From Sphingobacteriales bacterium 44-15 (lineage in GTDB: Bacteria; Bacteroidota; Bacteroidia; Chitinophagales; Chitinophagaceae): a stretch of DNA of 64,000 nucleotides. The DNA is taken from positions 183,777 to 247,776 of the forward strand of contig MKWG01000037.1 of the NCBI GenBank assembly GCA_001899685.1. Reading direction: 5' to 3'. This document shows positions 1 to 9,490 of the stretch, piece by piece. The translations under genes and the position numbers were made by a program. The stretch's first letter is position 1, and each line of letters opens with the position of its first letter. The notes beneath the pieces were generated by a model. It worked only from the letters and a program-made list of their open reading frames with translations. It ran no database searches and had not been told where the DNA came from.

Positions 1-2007
1 AACCCGCAGGTGTATAACACTGTTTCTGCAGAAATATTAAAACAGCAGGTAATTACCACTTATGACGACGCTTTAAAAAATGTGCCCGGCATTCAAAGGT
101 TATGGGAGTCTACAGGCAGGGGTGGCGATGGAGCGTCCTATTTTACATTGCGGGGTTTTGAGGCGCAGGTTACCATGCTCAACGGGCTTCCGGGCATAAC
201 AAGCGGCAGCTTAGACCCGGCTAATATTGAAAAGATAGAAGTCATAAAAGGCCCTTCGGGCACATTGTTTGGCAGCAATGTTATCGGCTACGGCGGTATG
301 GTGAATAATGTTACCAAAAAACCTTATGAAGATCTCGGAGGGGAAATCACTTACACCGGCGGAAGCTTTGGACTGAACAGGATCGCTGCAGATATCAACC
401 TGCCCCTGAACAAAGAGAAAGGCATAGCAGCCCGTATTAATACCGCCTACCAATATGAAAACAGCTTCCAGGATCAGGGATTCAGGAAGTCATTCTTTTT
501 TGCCCCGACAATTTCCTATAAGGTAAATGATAAATTATCTTTTCTTGTTGTAACAGAATTTATGCAGGAGGAAAAAACCAATCCTACCATGCTGTTCCTT
601 GGCAGGGATTCAAAGCTCCAGTTTAAGGATCTTGCAGACCTGAACTATAACAACAAATTATCCCTCACCAGCAATGATCTATCTATTAAAAACCCGAGAT
701 ACAACCTGCAGGGGCAAATGATATATAAATTATCAGGCAACTGGACATCACAAACAGTCCTCTCAAGAGGCCAGTCCAATACAGACGGATATTACTCTTA
801 CCTGTATGATAATGAAAACGGGCACAGGGATTTTGGCTTGTGGATCAGCAAGGACAATTCCTATACTGCCATATCTGATATACAGCAGAACTTTATCGGT
901 GATTTTAAAATAGGGTCTTTCAGAAACCGTGTGGTAGCAGGGTTGGATTATTTTGACAGGAAAATAGTTTATTCGGGAACCAGTTGGGGCTGGGTGCATA
1001 ATGTCAATGCACAGGGCGAAGTGAATTATATTGATCCTTATACGGATGAAGAAACAGCGCCTGTCTATCTTACAAAACAATCTGTAGATAACCTCCTGGC
1101 CGGCACCGGCGTGGAAGATTATTCCTCAAAAGACCGTGCATATAGCGCATACGTATCTGATGTGTTCAATATCACCCCGGCATTGATGGCGATGGCGAGT
1201 ATCCGGTTTGACTATTTTGACAATTCATCCTACCACCAGGTAACGGCATCTCCCAAGTTCGGATTGATCTATCAGCCCATACAGGATAAGCTGTCTGTAT
1301 TCGGCAACTATATGAACGGGTTCAGGAATATTGCGCCAGCTCCTCTTTATGCAGAAGATGATGATGTGATCATCGGCGAAAAAGCATTTAAGCCTGAGCA
1401 TGCCAACCAGTTGGAATTTGGCATTAAGACCAATCTGTTTAACAACAGGCTGAATTCAACTATCAGTTATTATGATATTGAAGTAGCTAATCAAACCATG
1501 CCCGATCCTGAAAGCCACAATCCTTTAAACCAGATCCAGGGCGGCAAAAGTCGCAGCCGCGGTATTGAAGTGGACATCAATGCTAATCCCGTTGAAGGAC
1601 TGAACATACTGGCAGGCTACAGCTATAATTACAGCAATGTATTAAAAGGCGAAGCACTAAATATCTGGTTTGAGCAGGGTAAGCGACCGATCTGGGCCGG
1701 CCCTAAAAATTTAGTGAATGTATGGGCAACTTATGCTTTCAGCAGCGGGGCCGTTAAAGGACTGGGAGCCGGATTAGGAGGAAATTATGCAAGTGATAAC
1801 GCTACCCTGAATAATACGCTTACCGGCACATTTATTCTCCCGGCTTATACGATCATAAACGCATCTGTATTTTACAATACCGGGAAATTCCGCATTACCT
1901 GCAACCTGAATAATGTTACTAATAAAGAATATTATGGTGGCGGTTGGAGCACAGTTAATCCGCAAAAGCCACGGAATTTTGTGGCCAGTGTTGCTTATAA
2001 ATTTTAA
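1..2007 (+). CDS. TonB-dependent outer-membrane receptor (siderophore-type), 5' end missing
   Basis: Gated outer-membrane channel for iron-siderophore or a similar ligand. The reading frame is open back to base 1, so the N-terminus (signal peptide and any carboxypeptidase-like domain) lies outside the window; the GTG at 10 is not a credible start. Visible are the second half of the plug (NVPG, then TLRGF near residue 50, then IEKIEVIKGPSGTLFG) and a beta-barrel of about 540 residues ending in an aromatic strand, VASVAYKF. The opening PQVYNTVSAEIL resembles the plug start of TonB-dependent siderophore receptors. The ligand cannot be read from sequence, and no siderophore synthesis or PepSY genes follow. 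Family call is firm; substrate is inference. Confidence 0.9.
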   Translation, partial: NPQVYNTVSAEILKQQVITTYDDALKNVPGIQRLWESTGRGGDGASYFTLRGFEAQVTMLNGLPGITSGSLDPANIEKIEVIKGPSGTLFGSNVIGYGGMVNNVTKKPYEDLGGEITYTGGSFGLNRIAADINLPLNKEKGIAARINTAYQYENSFQDQGFRKSFFFAPTISYKVNDKLSFLVVTEFMQEEKTNPTMLFLGRDSKLQFKDLADLNYNNKLSLTSNDLSIKNPRYNLQGQMIYKLSGNWTSQTVLSRGQSNTDGYYSYLYDNENGHRDFGLWISKDNSYTAISDIQQNFIGDFKIGSFRNRVVAGLDYFDRKIVYSGTSWGWVHNVNAQGEVNYIDPYTDEETAPVYLTKQSVDNLLAGTGVEDYSSKDRAYSAYVSDVFNITPALMAMASIRFDYFDNSSYHQVTASPKFGLIYQPIQDKLSVFGNYMNGFRNIAPAPLYAEDDDVIIGEKAFKPEHANQLEFGIKTNLFNNRLNSTISYYDIEVANQTMPDPESHNPLNQIQGGKSRSRGIEVDINANPVEGLNILAGYSYNYSNVLKGEALNIWFEQGKRPIWAGPKNLVNVWATYAFSSGAVKGLGAGLGGNYASDNATLNNTLTGTFILPAYTIINASVFYNTGKFRITCNLNNVTNKEYYGGGWSTVNPQKPRNFVASVAYKF

Positions 2008-2021
2008 ACACAGGTTATCCT

Positions 2022-2052
2022 GGGTTTCCAACTTTTGAAAAGCTGGAAACCC
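2022..2052 (+). terminator. hairpin after the TonB receptor gene
   Basis: GGGTTTCCA pairs with TGGAAACCC, and inside them CTTT pairs with AAAG past one A-C mismatch. It begins 14 bp after the stop codon. The tail is only moderately T-rich (ttctcc), so it may be a weak terminator or an mRNA 3'-end stabiliser. Confidence 0.5.
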
Positions 2053-2235
2053 TTCTCCACACAGGCCCCTTCTTAGATCCGGGGGCGACAAGCAACAGGA
2101 TGGTGATTGAGCTATAGAGGAAATGCTTAGCAATGCACTGTGGGTGAACCACTCTCTTACAGATCATAGCGCACTGCAGCTTATATTCTGAAGTCGCTAT
2201 ATCAATGAAGGGATAATGGTGAATTAAGGGTGAAG

Positions 2236-2269
2236 ATTGCTTCTCCCGACCTTCGGTTGGGATCGCAAT
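2236..2269. repeat. intergenic hairpin repeat, ATTGC...GCAAT ends
   Basis: ATTGC at the left pairs with GCAAT at the right, and CCCGACC with GGTTGGG inside. The attgcttc/gcaat ends resemble the neighbouring element at 2334-2398, which suggests two fragments of one dispersed intergenic family. Confidence 0.45.
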
Positions 2270-2333
2270 ACGGCAAGAAGTTGAGTAGTTACATACTTTG
2301 CTTTAGTACAAGATTGTCAAAATAAACCACTTT

Positions 2334-2398
2334 GGGCGTCATTGCGAGCCGCTGCATGTATTCTAAAAATCAGGAATGATGCGCGGCGAAGCAATCCC
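2334..2398. repeat. interspersed repeat of the GTCATTGCGAG...GCGAAGCAATC type
   Basis: Begins GGGCGTCATTGCGAGCCGC and ends GCGGCGAAGCAATCCC, forming an imperfect inverted repeat (ATTGCGAGCCGC against GCGGCGAAGCAAT). From general knowledge, elements with these ends are widespread in bacterial intergenic regions; copy number in this genome cannot be seen here. Confidence 0.5.
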
Positions 2399-2599
2399 TA
2401 CATTTACGGCTGCCGTTAACTTAACGTCATGAGACTTTCATTGATTCGGCACTCAAATACGATGTGCATCCGGCATTTCAGTGAATATGAGCCTATAAAG
2501 TTTGCATAGCACGTTCGACGTATAAACAGTTGAATAGTATTGCGTAGTACACGGGTTCGACGCAACAGAAGCTTAATAGTATTCCCGGAGCTGGTATCA

Positions 2600-2633
2600 A
2601 AAATAAAAAACGCCCCGATTTGAAAATCGGGGC
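2600..2633 (-). terminator. rho-independent terminator of the sugar operon
   Basis: On the minus strand GCCCCGATT pairs with AATCGGGGC around a 4-nt loop, followed by GTTTTTTATTTTTG. It lies 72 bp beyond the stop codon of the oxidoreductase gene, so it should end the minus-strand operon starting at 7392. Confidence 0.85.
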
Positions 2634-2705
2634 AGTTCAATGTAACGTGTGATTCGTGAGACGCGAATCACAACGTAAAAAGTCTTATTATGTTCTCCCA
2701 ATAAA

Positions 2706-3869
<1,164 letters not shown>

Positions 3870-3879
3870 GATTAATTTG

Positions 3880-3970
3880 AGATTTGAGATTTAAAATTTG
3901 AAATGGCTGTGAGCTATCAGCTATGGGCTATCAGCGAAATTTCTTACCACTTATCACTTACCACTTATTA
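3880..3970. repeat. short-period degenerate intergenic repeats
   Basis: Spacer between two operon genes made of near-repeats: GATTTGAGATTT units, then two GCTATCAGC copies, then CTTACCACTT and CTTATCACTT copies. One of several such low-complexity spacers in the window (also near 11010, 13735, 16598 and 29817). Confidence 0.5.
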
Positions 3971-4996
3971 CTAGGCCCACCCATGCGCCTCTCTTACTTT
4001 GATCATCACAGCCAGTATATCATTCCAGGTTTTTTGCTGTAGCATCACTTCGTTGGGGAACATACAGCCATCCCAACATATATGGTTAAACGCTTTTGTC
4101 AGCTTGCCTGATTCGTCCCGCAACCAGTAACCTGCGTCATGCACCACATCCAGCTTGCCGTTAGGATCTGTTGCCAGACAATGCCTGCCGGTCTTATCGT
4201 GTGAACCTGTGCCATGTACGGTACCGTCGTTTTGCGCTACATGAAAATCTATTGTCCAGGGGCGGAGTGCGGCAGTCAGTTTCTTCAATCCTTCCTCCAG
4301 TGTGGCGCGGTCTTCCCACTTAAAGTCTACCGGCAATATCCTGTCTTCAGGAGCGTTGTAACCGAGCAGGTACAAAAAGGTGTGCGACATGTCTGCCTGG
4401 AAGCCTATATTAGGACGGTCAACCGCTTCAAGGGTTTCAAGCATTCTTTTCCAACTGTGCATGGCGCCCCAGCAGATCTCACCTTCTGCTGCCAGCTTTT
4501 CACCGTAATCGGCCGCTACATCGCAGGCTTCCTGGAAGGTTTGCACAATAAGCTTTGTATTATTCACCGGGTCTTTCGACCATGCTTCCGGCGATGAGGC
4601 AGAATCAATACGTACTACTCCCGAAGGCCGGATGCCAAGGTGACGAAGTTCTTTTGCATATATACAAGACTTTCTTACCTGGTCTACAAAATGAGCGCGG
4701 TCTTCTTTGGAGCCCATGGCAGGTCCACCCCATATCGGCGCTACGAGACTGCCGATCTTCAGCCCGTACGAGGTTACTTTTTCTGCAAGCTTTTTGGGTC
4801 CATCTTTATCATCAAGATCAATGGAAGGATCAAAAAGTCCTATATCAACGCCATCAAATTTTACACCGTCTACTTCTGCATTAGCTGTCATTTCCAGCAT
4901 GGTATCCAGGGGGATCGGTGGTTCTGAATCCGGGCCCTTTCCTACAATGCCAGGCCAGGTTGCATTGTGAAGTTTGGGGAAATTGTTCTGTGACAT
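3971..4996 (-). CDS. sugar phosphate isomerase/epimerase, xylose-isomerase-like TIM barrel
   Basis: 341 residues, no signal peptide, so cytoplasmic. The fold is suggested by regularly spaced acidic and histidine patches of AP-endonuclease-2/xylose-isomerase-like barrels: [10 protein letters not shown] (about 43-52), EGEICWG (about 167-173), GFQADMSHT, then FHVAQNDG with HDKTGRHCL, which supply likely metal ligands (Glu, Asp, His). Relatives act as ketose epimerases, inosose dehydratases or 3-keto-sugar isomerases. Clustering with a Gfo/Idh/MocA dehydrogenase and a DUF1080 gene favours a 3-keto-sugar epimerase or isomerase, but the exact substrate is not readable. It lies 68 bp downstream of the cupin gene on the same strand. 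Confidence 0.8.
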   Translation of the reverse strand: MSQNNFPKLHNATWPGIVGKGPDSEPPIPLDTMLEMTANAEVDGVKFDGVDIGLFDPSIDLDDKDGPKKLAEKVTSYGLKIGSLVAPIWGGPAMGSKEDRAHFVDQVRKSCIYAKELRHLGIRPSGVVRIDSASSPEAWSKDPVNNTKLIVQTFQEACDVAADYGEKLAAEGEICWGAMHSWKRMLETLEAVDRPNIGFQADMSHTFLYLLGYNAPEDRILPVDFKWEDRATLEEGLKKLTAALRPWTIDFHVAQNDGTVHGTGSHDKTGRHCLATDPNGKLDVVHDAGYWLRDESGKLTKAFNHICWDGCMFPNEVMLQQKTWNDILAVMIKVREAHGWA

Positions 4997-5064
4997 ATCG
5001 TTATAATTTAGTCAGTGAAAAATTTGTTACTTCTCTTAAAAATAAGCTTTAAACAAGTCCATTG

Positions 5065-6279
5065 CTAAAATACCATATCGGGATTTCCAGGCCCAAAATG
5101 CTTCAGGATAACAATAGGATCGTTTTCCGACCTGTTCACGATCTGCACCCCTTCTTTTGCGGCCTGCTCGCTGATGAAAAACTCATCATTGGTAAGCTGA
5201 CCATACCTGATGAGCGCAGGTGTATCTATATCCCATACGCCCAATTTCCCATGGCCCTGCATAAGGATCATTCCATAAGCGGCGTTATCTTTTATCGTTA
5301 CGGTCTTTCCGGGCAATACCGTCAGTTCTTTCGCGCCGAAGGCATCTGATTTATAGCATATCCATGTTTCGTAATATCCCTGCGGTTTGGTTTGTTCAAA
5401 CGGCCGTACGGGTACAGGGGCCATAAACCTGTGCTGGTATTGGTTGGGATCTACGTTGAGTTCCCAGTCAATGACATCCATCAATGCATCATAGTCCCCT
5501 ATTTTATCCGCTGGTGTTCCGTTCCACAATAACACTTCCGGCACAATGGCTTCATTTACCAGGCTCTGGTACATGGCAAAAACATCGGAAGCTTTTTGAG
5601 GTTCATAAGTGCACAGGCTGCCGGGTGCATGCAGCAACCCTGGAGGTACATCCCAGCCGGTGCCGGGCTGCAGGCGGTATGCCTGTGAGTAATTAGTGAT
5701 CTTATTATCTCCTTTGGTAAAATTCATCAGGCATTCTTTGATCTGCTCTTTGGTAGTGCCCGGTGCGATCCCCATAAAGGTATAGGGAAAGTCCCCGCCA
5801 TGATTATTGACCTGCGGCGGAAAATAGTATGCTTCGGGCTTGCCCAACTGGCCGATCAGTGCAGCTTTTTCATCGTTGTGATGAATATGGTGAGGCAATG
5901 GTCCCATATTATCGAAAAACTTGGAATACATCGGCCAGCTTTGATACTCTTTCCATAAGCGTTCGCCTATCAGTTGCCCCTTTAATTCATTTACGGCATC
6001 CCTGAGCAGCACCTGCTGCGTTTTGCCGCCATCTTCAAATACTACCTGGCTGAGCCCTTCGTTCTCACCGGTAAGCGGACCGTTTTTTGCGGGCGTGGTA
6101 GAGGAAAACCATCTTTCGTCTATACCACCCCGTTCGCCGCCTAATACATAATAATCATCAGGATGCAGCTTTATTCTTCTTCCCGGCACACAAAAAGACC
6201 TGGGAACCCAGTTTGGAGCAAGACGCAATATTCCTTTTCCCTGGTCGAATGCCTTCTGAGCTAAACTTAATTTTTCCAT
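5065..6279 (-). CDS. cupin-fold protein resembling class I mannose-6-phosphate isomerase
   Basis: 404 residues, cytoplasmic. The motif PLPHHIHHND (about 128-136) looks like a cupin metal site, and GWDVPPGLLHAPGSL (about 208-224) matches the PPGLLHA-type second histidine motif of phosphomannose-isomerase-like cupins. The C-terminal third (PGKTVTIKDNAAYGM, then GQLTNDEFFISEQAA) reads as a second cupin barrel. The start, MEKLSLAQKAFDQGKG, is 3 bp after the stop of the upstream DUF4432 gene, so the two are probably translationally coupled. Likely role: a sugar isomerase or sugar-acid enzyme of the cluster. Family membership beyond the cupin fold is inference. Confidence 0.65.
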   Translation of the reverse strand: MEKLSLAQKAFDQGKGILRLAPNWVPRSFCVPGRRIKLHPDDYYVLGGERGGIDERWFSSTTPAKNGPLTGENEGLSQVVFEDGGKTQQVLLRDAVNELKGQLIGERLWKEYQSWPMYSKFFDNMGPLPHHIHHNDEKAALIGQLGKPEAYYFPPQVNNHGGDFPYTFMGIAPGTTKEQIKECLMNFTKGDNKITNYSQAYRLQPGTGWDVPPGLLHAPGSLCTYEPQKASDVFAMYQSLVNEAIVPEVLLWNGTPADKIGDYDALMDVIDWELNVDPNQYQHRFMAPVPVRPFEQTKPQGYYETWICYKSDAFGAKELTVLPGKTVTIKDNAAYGMILMQGHGKLGVWDIDTPALIRYGQLTNDEFFISEQAAKEGVQIVNRSENDPIVILKHFGPGNPDMVF

Positions 6280-6282
6280 TTA

Positions 6283-7392
6283 TTAATAGTTAAGATTGTT
6301 TTGATCAGCAAAAGCTGAATGTTGTAAAAAATGATCAATTTTTTCCTGTTGATATAATACTTCAATATCTACGCTATACGTCCTGCTTTCCCCCGGCTCC
6401 AGGAAAATAAGCGTATTGTTGGCACGGGCAGCAGCCTGCCCGACAGGAGGATGTGTAGCCGGTTCCAGCCCGGTAACATATTCACCATGCCCCCAGTGCT
6501 GCCAGTTGATCAGCCAGGGTAACTCCGCTTTATTGAAAGACAGGCTAACGGCTATGCTCAACTGCTGATTATAAATACCACAGGTGCATTTCCCTCCTTC
6601 GTCTTTTTCTATATCAATGAAAGCAGCTTCTTCACCTGTGCCATTGTGCGATGTCAGCGGCGGCGAACATTTTTGAAAGCTGTTTCCTTTTACAAATATT
6701 TTACTGTCTTTCCCTTCCCGCGACTGCCATTTTCCTTTCCACACAATATCAGCTCCTTCATCGGCAAGCGGCCAGCCGAAATTGCAATGATATAAAAGCA
6801 TATGCGGCGCCGGCGTATTGCCCCTGTTGGTCACTTCATCACGGACATGTATAGCCGCTTCTCCGAGCTTTCCGGATATGGTTCTCTTCAATTCAAGACA
6901 GGTCCCTAATGCCTGTAACTGTTGTATATGTCCCGTAATGCTGAAATTGAGATTGCCGGCGGCTGGATCAGGCTGTACAACAGACTCTATTGTGGCGGGT
7001 ATATTACTTACCGGCCCGTGCAGTCCACGCTCCCCGAAAGCATCTGTTTCCGGCCCGCCTGCATGATCAAGCCCGCAGGTAGTAAGTAGTCCCCCTCCAA
7101 ATGTTTTAAGCCATTCTGTTCCATGATTGCTGGAGGGTTGAGGCGCTGTAATGCCGGTGTGGCTGATCCATGCAAGACTATGCTGGTTGAAGAAAGCGTC
7201 TGCTATATCCATTGCCCGGTCTATCACTATTTTATATCGCAGTCCTGTGCCGGTGTTTACCCATGCTATTCTTGTGCCCCGCGCTATACCATTATCAAGT
7301 ACGGAAGTTTCAATACCCCCGATTTGCGCATGGTGAGATACTTTTTTGCTCCAGGGAAATATATTTTTTATATGGTCTTTTTGTTCAGGCAT
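6283..7392 (-). CDS. DUF4432-type aldose-1-epimerase-like protein
   Basis: Galactose-mutarotase-like beta-sandwich protein of about 369 residues, cytoplasmic. Diagnostic stretches are VIDRAMDIADAFF, SLAWISHTG, FGGGLLTTCGLDHAGG and HGPVSNIPA near the N-terminus, then HCNFGWPLADEGA and GLEPATHPP near the end, the usual DUF4432 landmarks. I place the start at the ATG at 7392 (MPEQKDHIKN). The frame is open up to 7566, but the extra 58 residues are low-quality and cysteine-rich and cross the promoter region. First gene of the minus-strand sugar operon; probably interconverts or binds the anomeric form of the sugar handled by the cluster. Confidence 0.75.
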   Translation of the reverse strand: MPEQKDHIKNIFPWSKKVSHHAQIGGIETSVLDNGIARGTRIAWVNTGTGLRYKIVIDRAMDIADAFFNQHSLAWISHTGITAPQPSSNHGTEWLKTFGGGLLTTCGLDHAGGPETDAFGERGLHGPVSNIPATIESVVQPDPAAGNLNFSITGHIQQLQALGTCLELKRTISGKLGEAAIHVRDEVTNRGNTPAPHMLLYHCNFGWPLADEGADIVWKGKWQSREGKDSKIFVKGNSFQKCSPPLTSHNGTGEEAAFIDIEKDEGGKCTCGIYNQQLSIAVSLSFNKAELPWLINWQHWGHGEYVTGLEPATHPPVGQAAARANNTLIFLEPGESRTYSVDIEVLYQQEKIDHFLQHSAFADQNNLNY

Positions 7393-7680
7393 CGTTAGTA
7401 TGCTATGCCGGGTACATAAACTAAATAAGCGCTGTTGTCCCGGCTGAAAAAAATTACAAACAGGCGCCCAATATAGGAAAATGATTTGATAATAAAAGGC
7501 AGGAAACCGCAGGATGGTTAAGTGCTTTTTTTTTATTAGACGCTGATTGGGAGCGGGTTGCAGCAAAAAAACTTCTTGCCGTCTCCAAAAATTCCCTTCT
7601 TTTGTAGCTCCGTATTTTCAAAAATCGCAGGATATCATAAAACAGTTTAATCATCAGATCATCATTTAAAAAAATTAAAA

Positions 7681-8487
7681 ATGCTTGCAAAATTTGTTTC
7701 TCCCATGCTGCAGTCAGCGCTTATTTGCGGAATAGTTGTAATTACGTCCTGTAATGGCAGCAGTACTAATCATGAAACGACTGCCGCTTCAACAGATGCT
7801 TCCTCCTCCGCTGTTGCGGCAGACGCCGAAGGGTTCAGGAAAATATTTGACGGAAAGACCCTCGATGGCTGGGAAGGCGATACTGCTTACTGGAGCGTAC
7901 AGGATGGCGCTTTAACAGGACAGATAACACCTGATAAGCTTATAAAGACCAACTCCTTTATTGTCTGGCAGGGCGGACAGCCTGCGGATTTCGAACTGAA
8001 GGCGCAATTCAAAATTACCGAGGCAGGGAATAGCGGTATCAATTATCGCAGTGAAATGTTTCCCGGCATTCCTTATGCAATGAAAGGATACCAGGCAGAT
8101 ATAGACGGGAAAATCAATTATACAGGCCAGAATTATGAAGAGCGCGGCAGGACAACACTCGCTTACCGCGGTCAAAAAGTAACGATCCCTACAGTTGATT
8201 CTTCAAAGGCAGTCAGCAAAAACAATGCATGGGTACCCATGATAGTAGATGGTTCGCTTGGCAGCTCTGATTCTTTAAAAGGGCTGATCAAAGCAGAAGA
8301 CTGGAATGATATTCATCTTGTGATAAAAGGCAACCACCTGCAGCATTATGTGAACGGAGTATTGATGAGTGATGTTACCGACGATGACACTGTGCACAGG
8401 AAAGATAAAGGATTGATCGGTGTGCAGGTGCATGTTGGCCCGCCAATGAAAGTACAGTACCGTAATATCATGCTGAAGGAGCTATAA
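7681..8487 (+). CDS. DUF1080 (3-keto-disaccharide hydrolase family) lipoprotein
   Basis: 268 residues. The N-terminus has a lipoprotein signal with lipobox ITSC (Cys23), followed by a Ser/Thr/Ala-rich linker, so it should be anchored in the periplasm or outer membrane. The DUF1080 domain starts at FRKIFDGKTLDGWEG and continues through WQGGQPADFELKAQF, NSGINYRSEM, YQADIDG and DWNDIHLVIKGNHLQHYVNG, all typical of this concanavalin-like family, members of which hydrolyse 3-keto-glycosides. Divergently placed from the four-gene minus-strand sugar operon, with a 288-bp shared upstream region. It probably releases a 3-keto sugar outside the cytoplasm that the other enzymes process. Followed by a good terminator. 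Confidence 0.88.
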   Translation: MLAKFVSPMLQSALICGIVVITSCNGSSTNHETTAASTDASSSAVAADAEGFRKIFDGKTLDGWEGDTAYWSVQDGALTGQITPDKLIKTNSFIVWQGGQPADFELKAQFKITEAGNSGINYRSEMFPGIPYAMKGYQADIDGKINYTGQNYEERGRTTLAYRGQKVTIPTVDSSKAVSKNNAWVPMIVDGSLGSSDSLKGLIKAEDWNDIHLVIKGNHLQHYVNGVLMSDVTDDDTVHRKDKGLIGVQVHVGPPMKVQYRNIMLKEL

Positions 8488-8509
8488 TTATCGGGTTAAT
8501 ATAAAAAAG

Positions 8510-8549
8510 GAAATTGTTACGACCCGGTGTTGCAACAATTTCTTTTTTT
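8510..8549 (+). terminator. rho-independent terminator of the DUF1080 gene
   Basis: GAAATTGTT pairs with AACAATTTC around a 15-nt loop, followed by seven T. It begins 22 bp after the stop codon. Confidence 0.8.
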
Positions 8550-8586
8550 AGTTAAACATACTGTGGCGATTTATCCTTAATTCAAA

Positions 8587-8594
8587 TACCTTTG
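8587..8594 (+). promoter_or_regulatory. -7 promoter element for the desaturase gene
   Basis: TACCTTTG matches the Bacteroidota TAnnTTTG element exactly. No clear TTG at -33. It would give a leader of roughly 95-100 nt ahead of the ATG at 8699. Confidence 0.45.
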
Positions 8595-8698
8595 CCGCGT
8601 TTTAAAGTATGTGTTGCTCATTTTAATATCATGATAATGATTATAGATAGTAAGGCAATTTTACTTTATAATCGTTAGCATTTTATTAATCACCAACT

Positions 8699-9490
8699 AT
8701 GATCATTCTCGTTTTTTTTCTGCTGCACTGGTATCTTTCTTTATTTTCCCAAACATTTTACCTGCACAGGTATGCCGCGCATAAAATGTTTACGTTAAGT
8801 AAGTTCTGGAACAGCTTTTTTTATACTTTTTTATGGATAACCCAGGGAGCTTCTTACCTTAACCCCAGGGCCTATGCTATACTCCATCGGATGCATCATG
8901 CATACAGCGATACCGATAAAGATCCTCACTCTCCTCATTTTTTTAAGGAGGTATTCAGTATGATGAAGCATACTAAATCTATCTATAGCGGAATACTCAG
9001 TGGAAGAATACCCGTGGAGAAAAAATTTGAAAAGAATATTCCCTCTTTCCCGGTATTGGATAAAATAGCCGACAGTTGGTTTTCAAGAATTACGTTTGCT
9101 GCCGGGTATGTAGCTTTTTATATAGCTTTTGCAACACAGTGGTGGATGTACCTGCTCTTACCCATTCATTTTTTAATGGGGCCGGTGCACGGAGCTATCG
9201 TAAACTGGGCCGGACATAAATACGGGTATAGAAATTTTAATGAAGGCGACCATTCGAAAAATACACTCTTCTTTGACTTCTTAATGCTGGGGGAGCTGTT
9301 TCAAAATAATCATCATCATGCAGGCTCCCGTCCGAATTTTGCTGCCAAATGGTGGGAGGTTGACCCGGTATATCCCGTACTTCGCGTATTTGATAAAATG
9401 GGAATTATACGCCTGATACATGTAGGGCACAAAAACAGGCAGCCTGATTCTCTTGTGGATGATGACGCTCAGTCCGAGATTGCTGCCTGA
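8699..9490 (+). CDS. membrane fatty-acid (acyl-CoA/acyl-lipid) desaturase
   Basis: Di-iron membrane desaturase of 263 residues that introduces a cis double bond into acyl chains. The three histidine boxes are HRYAAH (23-28), HRMHH (63-67) and NNHHHA (about 203-208). Hydrophobic stretches at 2-20, 38-52 and around 135-165 fit the four-helix stearoyl-CoA 9-desaturase-like topology. The start is preceded by an exact TAnnTTTG element. The gene is convergent with the double-thioredoxin gene with no base between the two stop codons. Probably involved in membrane fluidity control, for instance in the cold. Confidence 0.9.
   Translation: MIILVFFLLHWYLSLFSQTFYLHRYAAHKMFTLSKFWNSFFYTFLWITQGASYLNPRAYAILHRMHHAYSDTDKDPHSPHFFKEVFSMMKHTKSIYSGILSGRIPVEKKFEKNIPSFPVLDKIADSWFSRITFAAGYVAFYIAFATQWWMYLLLPIHFLMGPVHGAIVNWAGHKYGYRNFNEGDHSKNTLFFDFLMLGELFQNNHHHAGSRPNFAAKWWEVDPVYPVLRVFDKMGIIRLIHVGHKNRQPDSLVDDDAQSEIAA

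Larger units (their letters stand above)
2053..2705. other. gene-free spacer rich in hairpins and repeat fragments
   Basis: No coding frame here has family features. The stretch holds two hairpin-forming repeat elements (2236-2269 and 2334-2398), the terminator of the minus-strand sugar operon (2600-2633) and another hairpin at 2649-2671 (GTGATTCG/CGAATCAC). The rest, 2400-2600, shows no structure I can name. Confidence 0.6.

Noticed and set aside
7393-7566. N-terminal extension of the DUF4432 protein
   Set aside because: Low-quality, cysteine-rich sequence covering the likely promoter; the ATG at 7392 starts the conserved domain.
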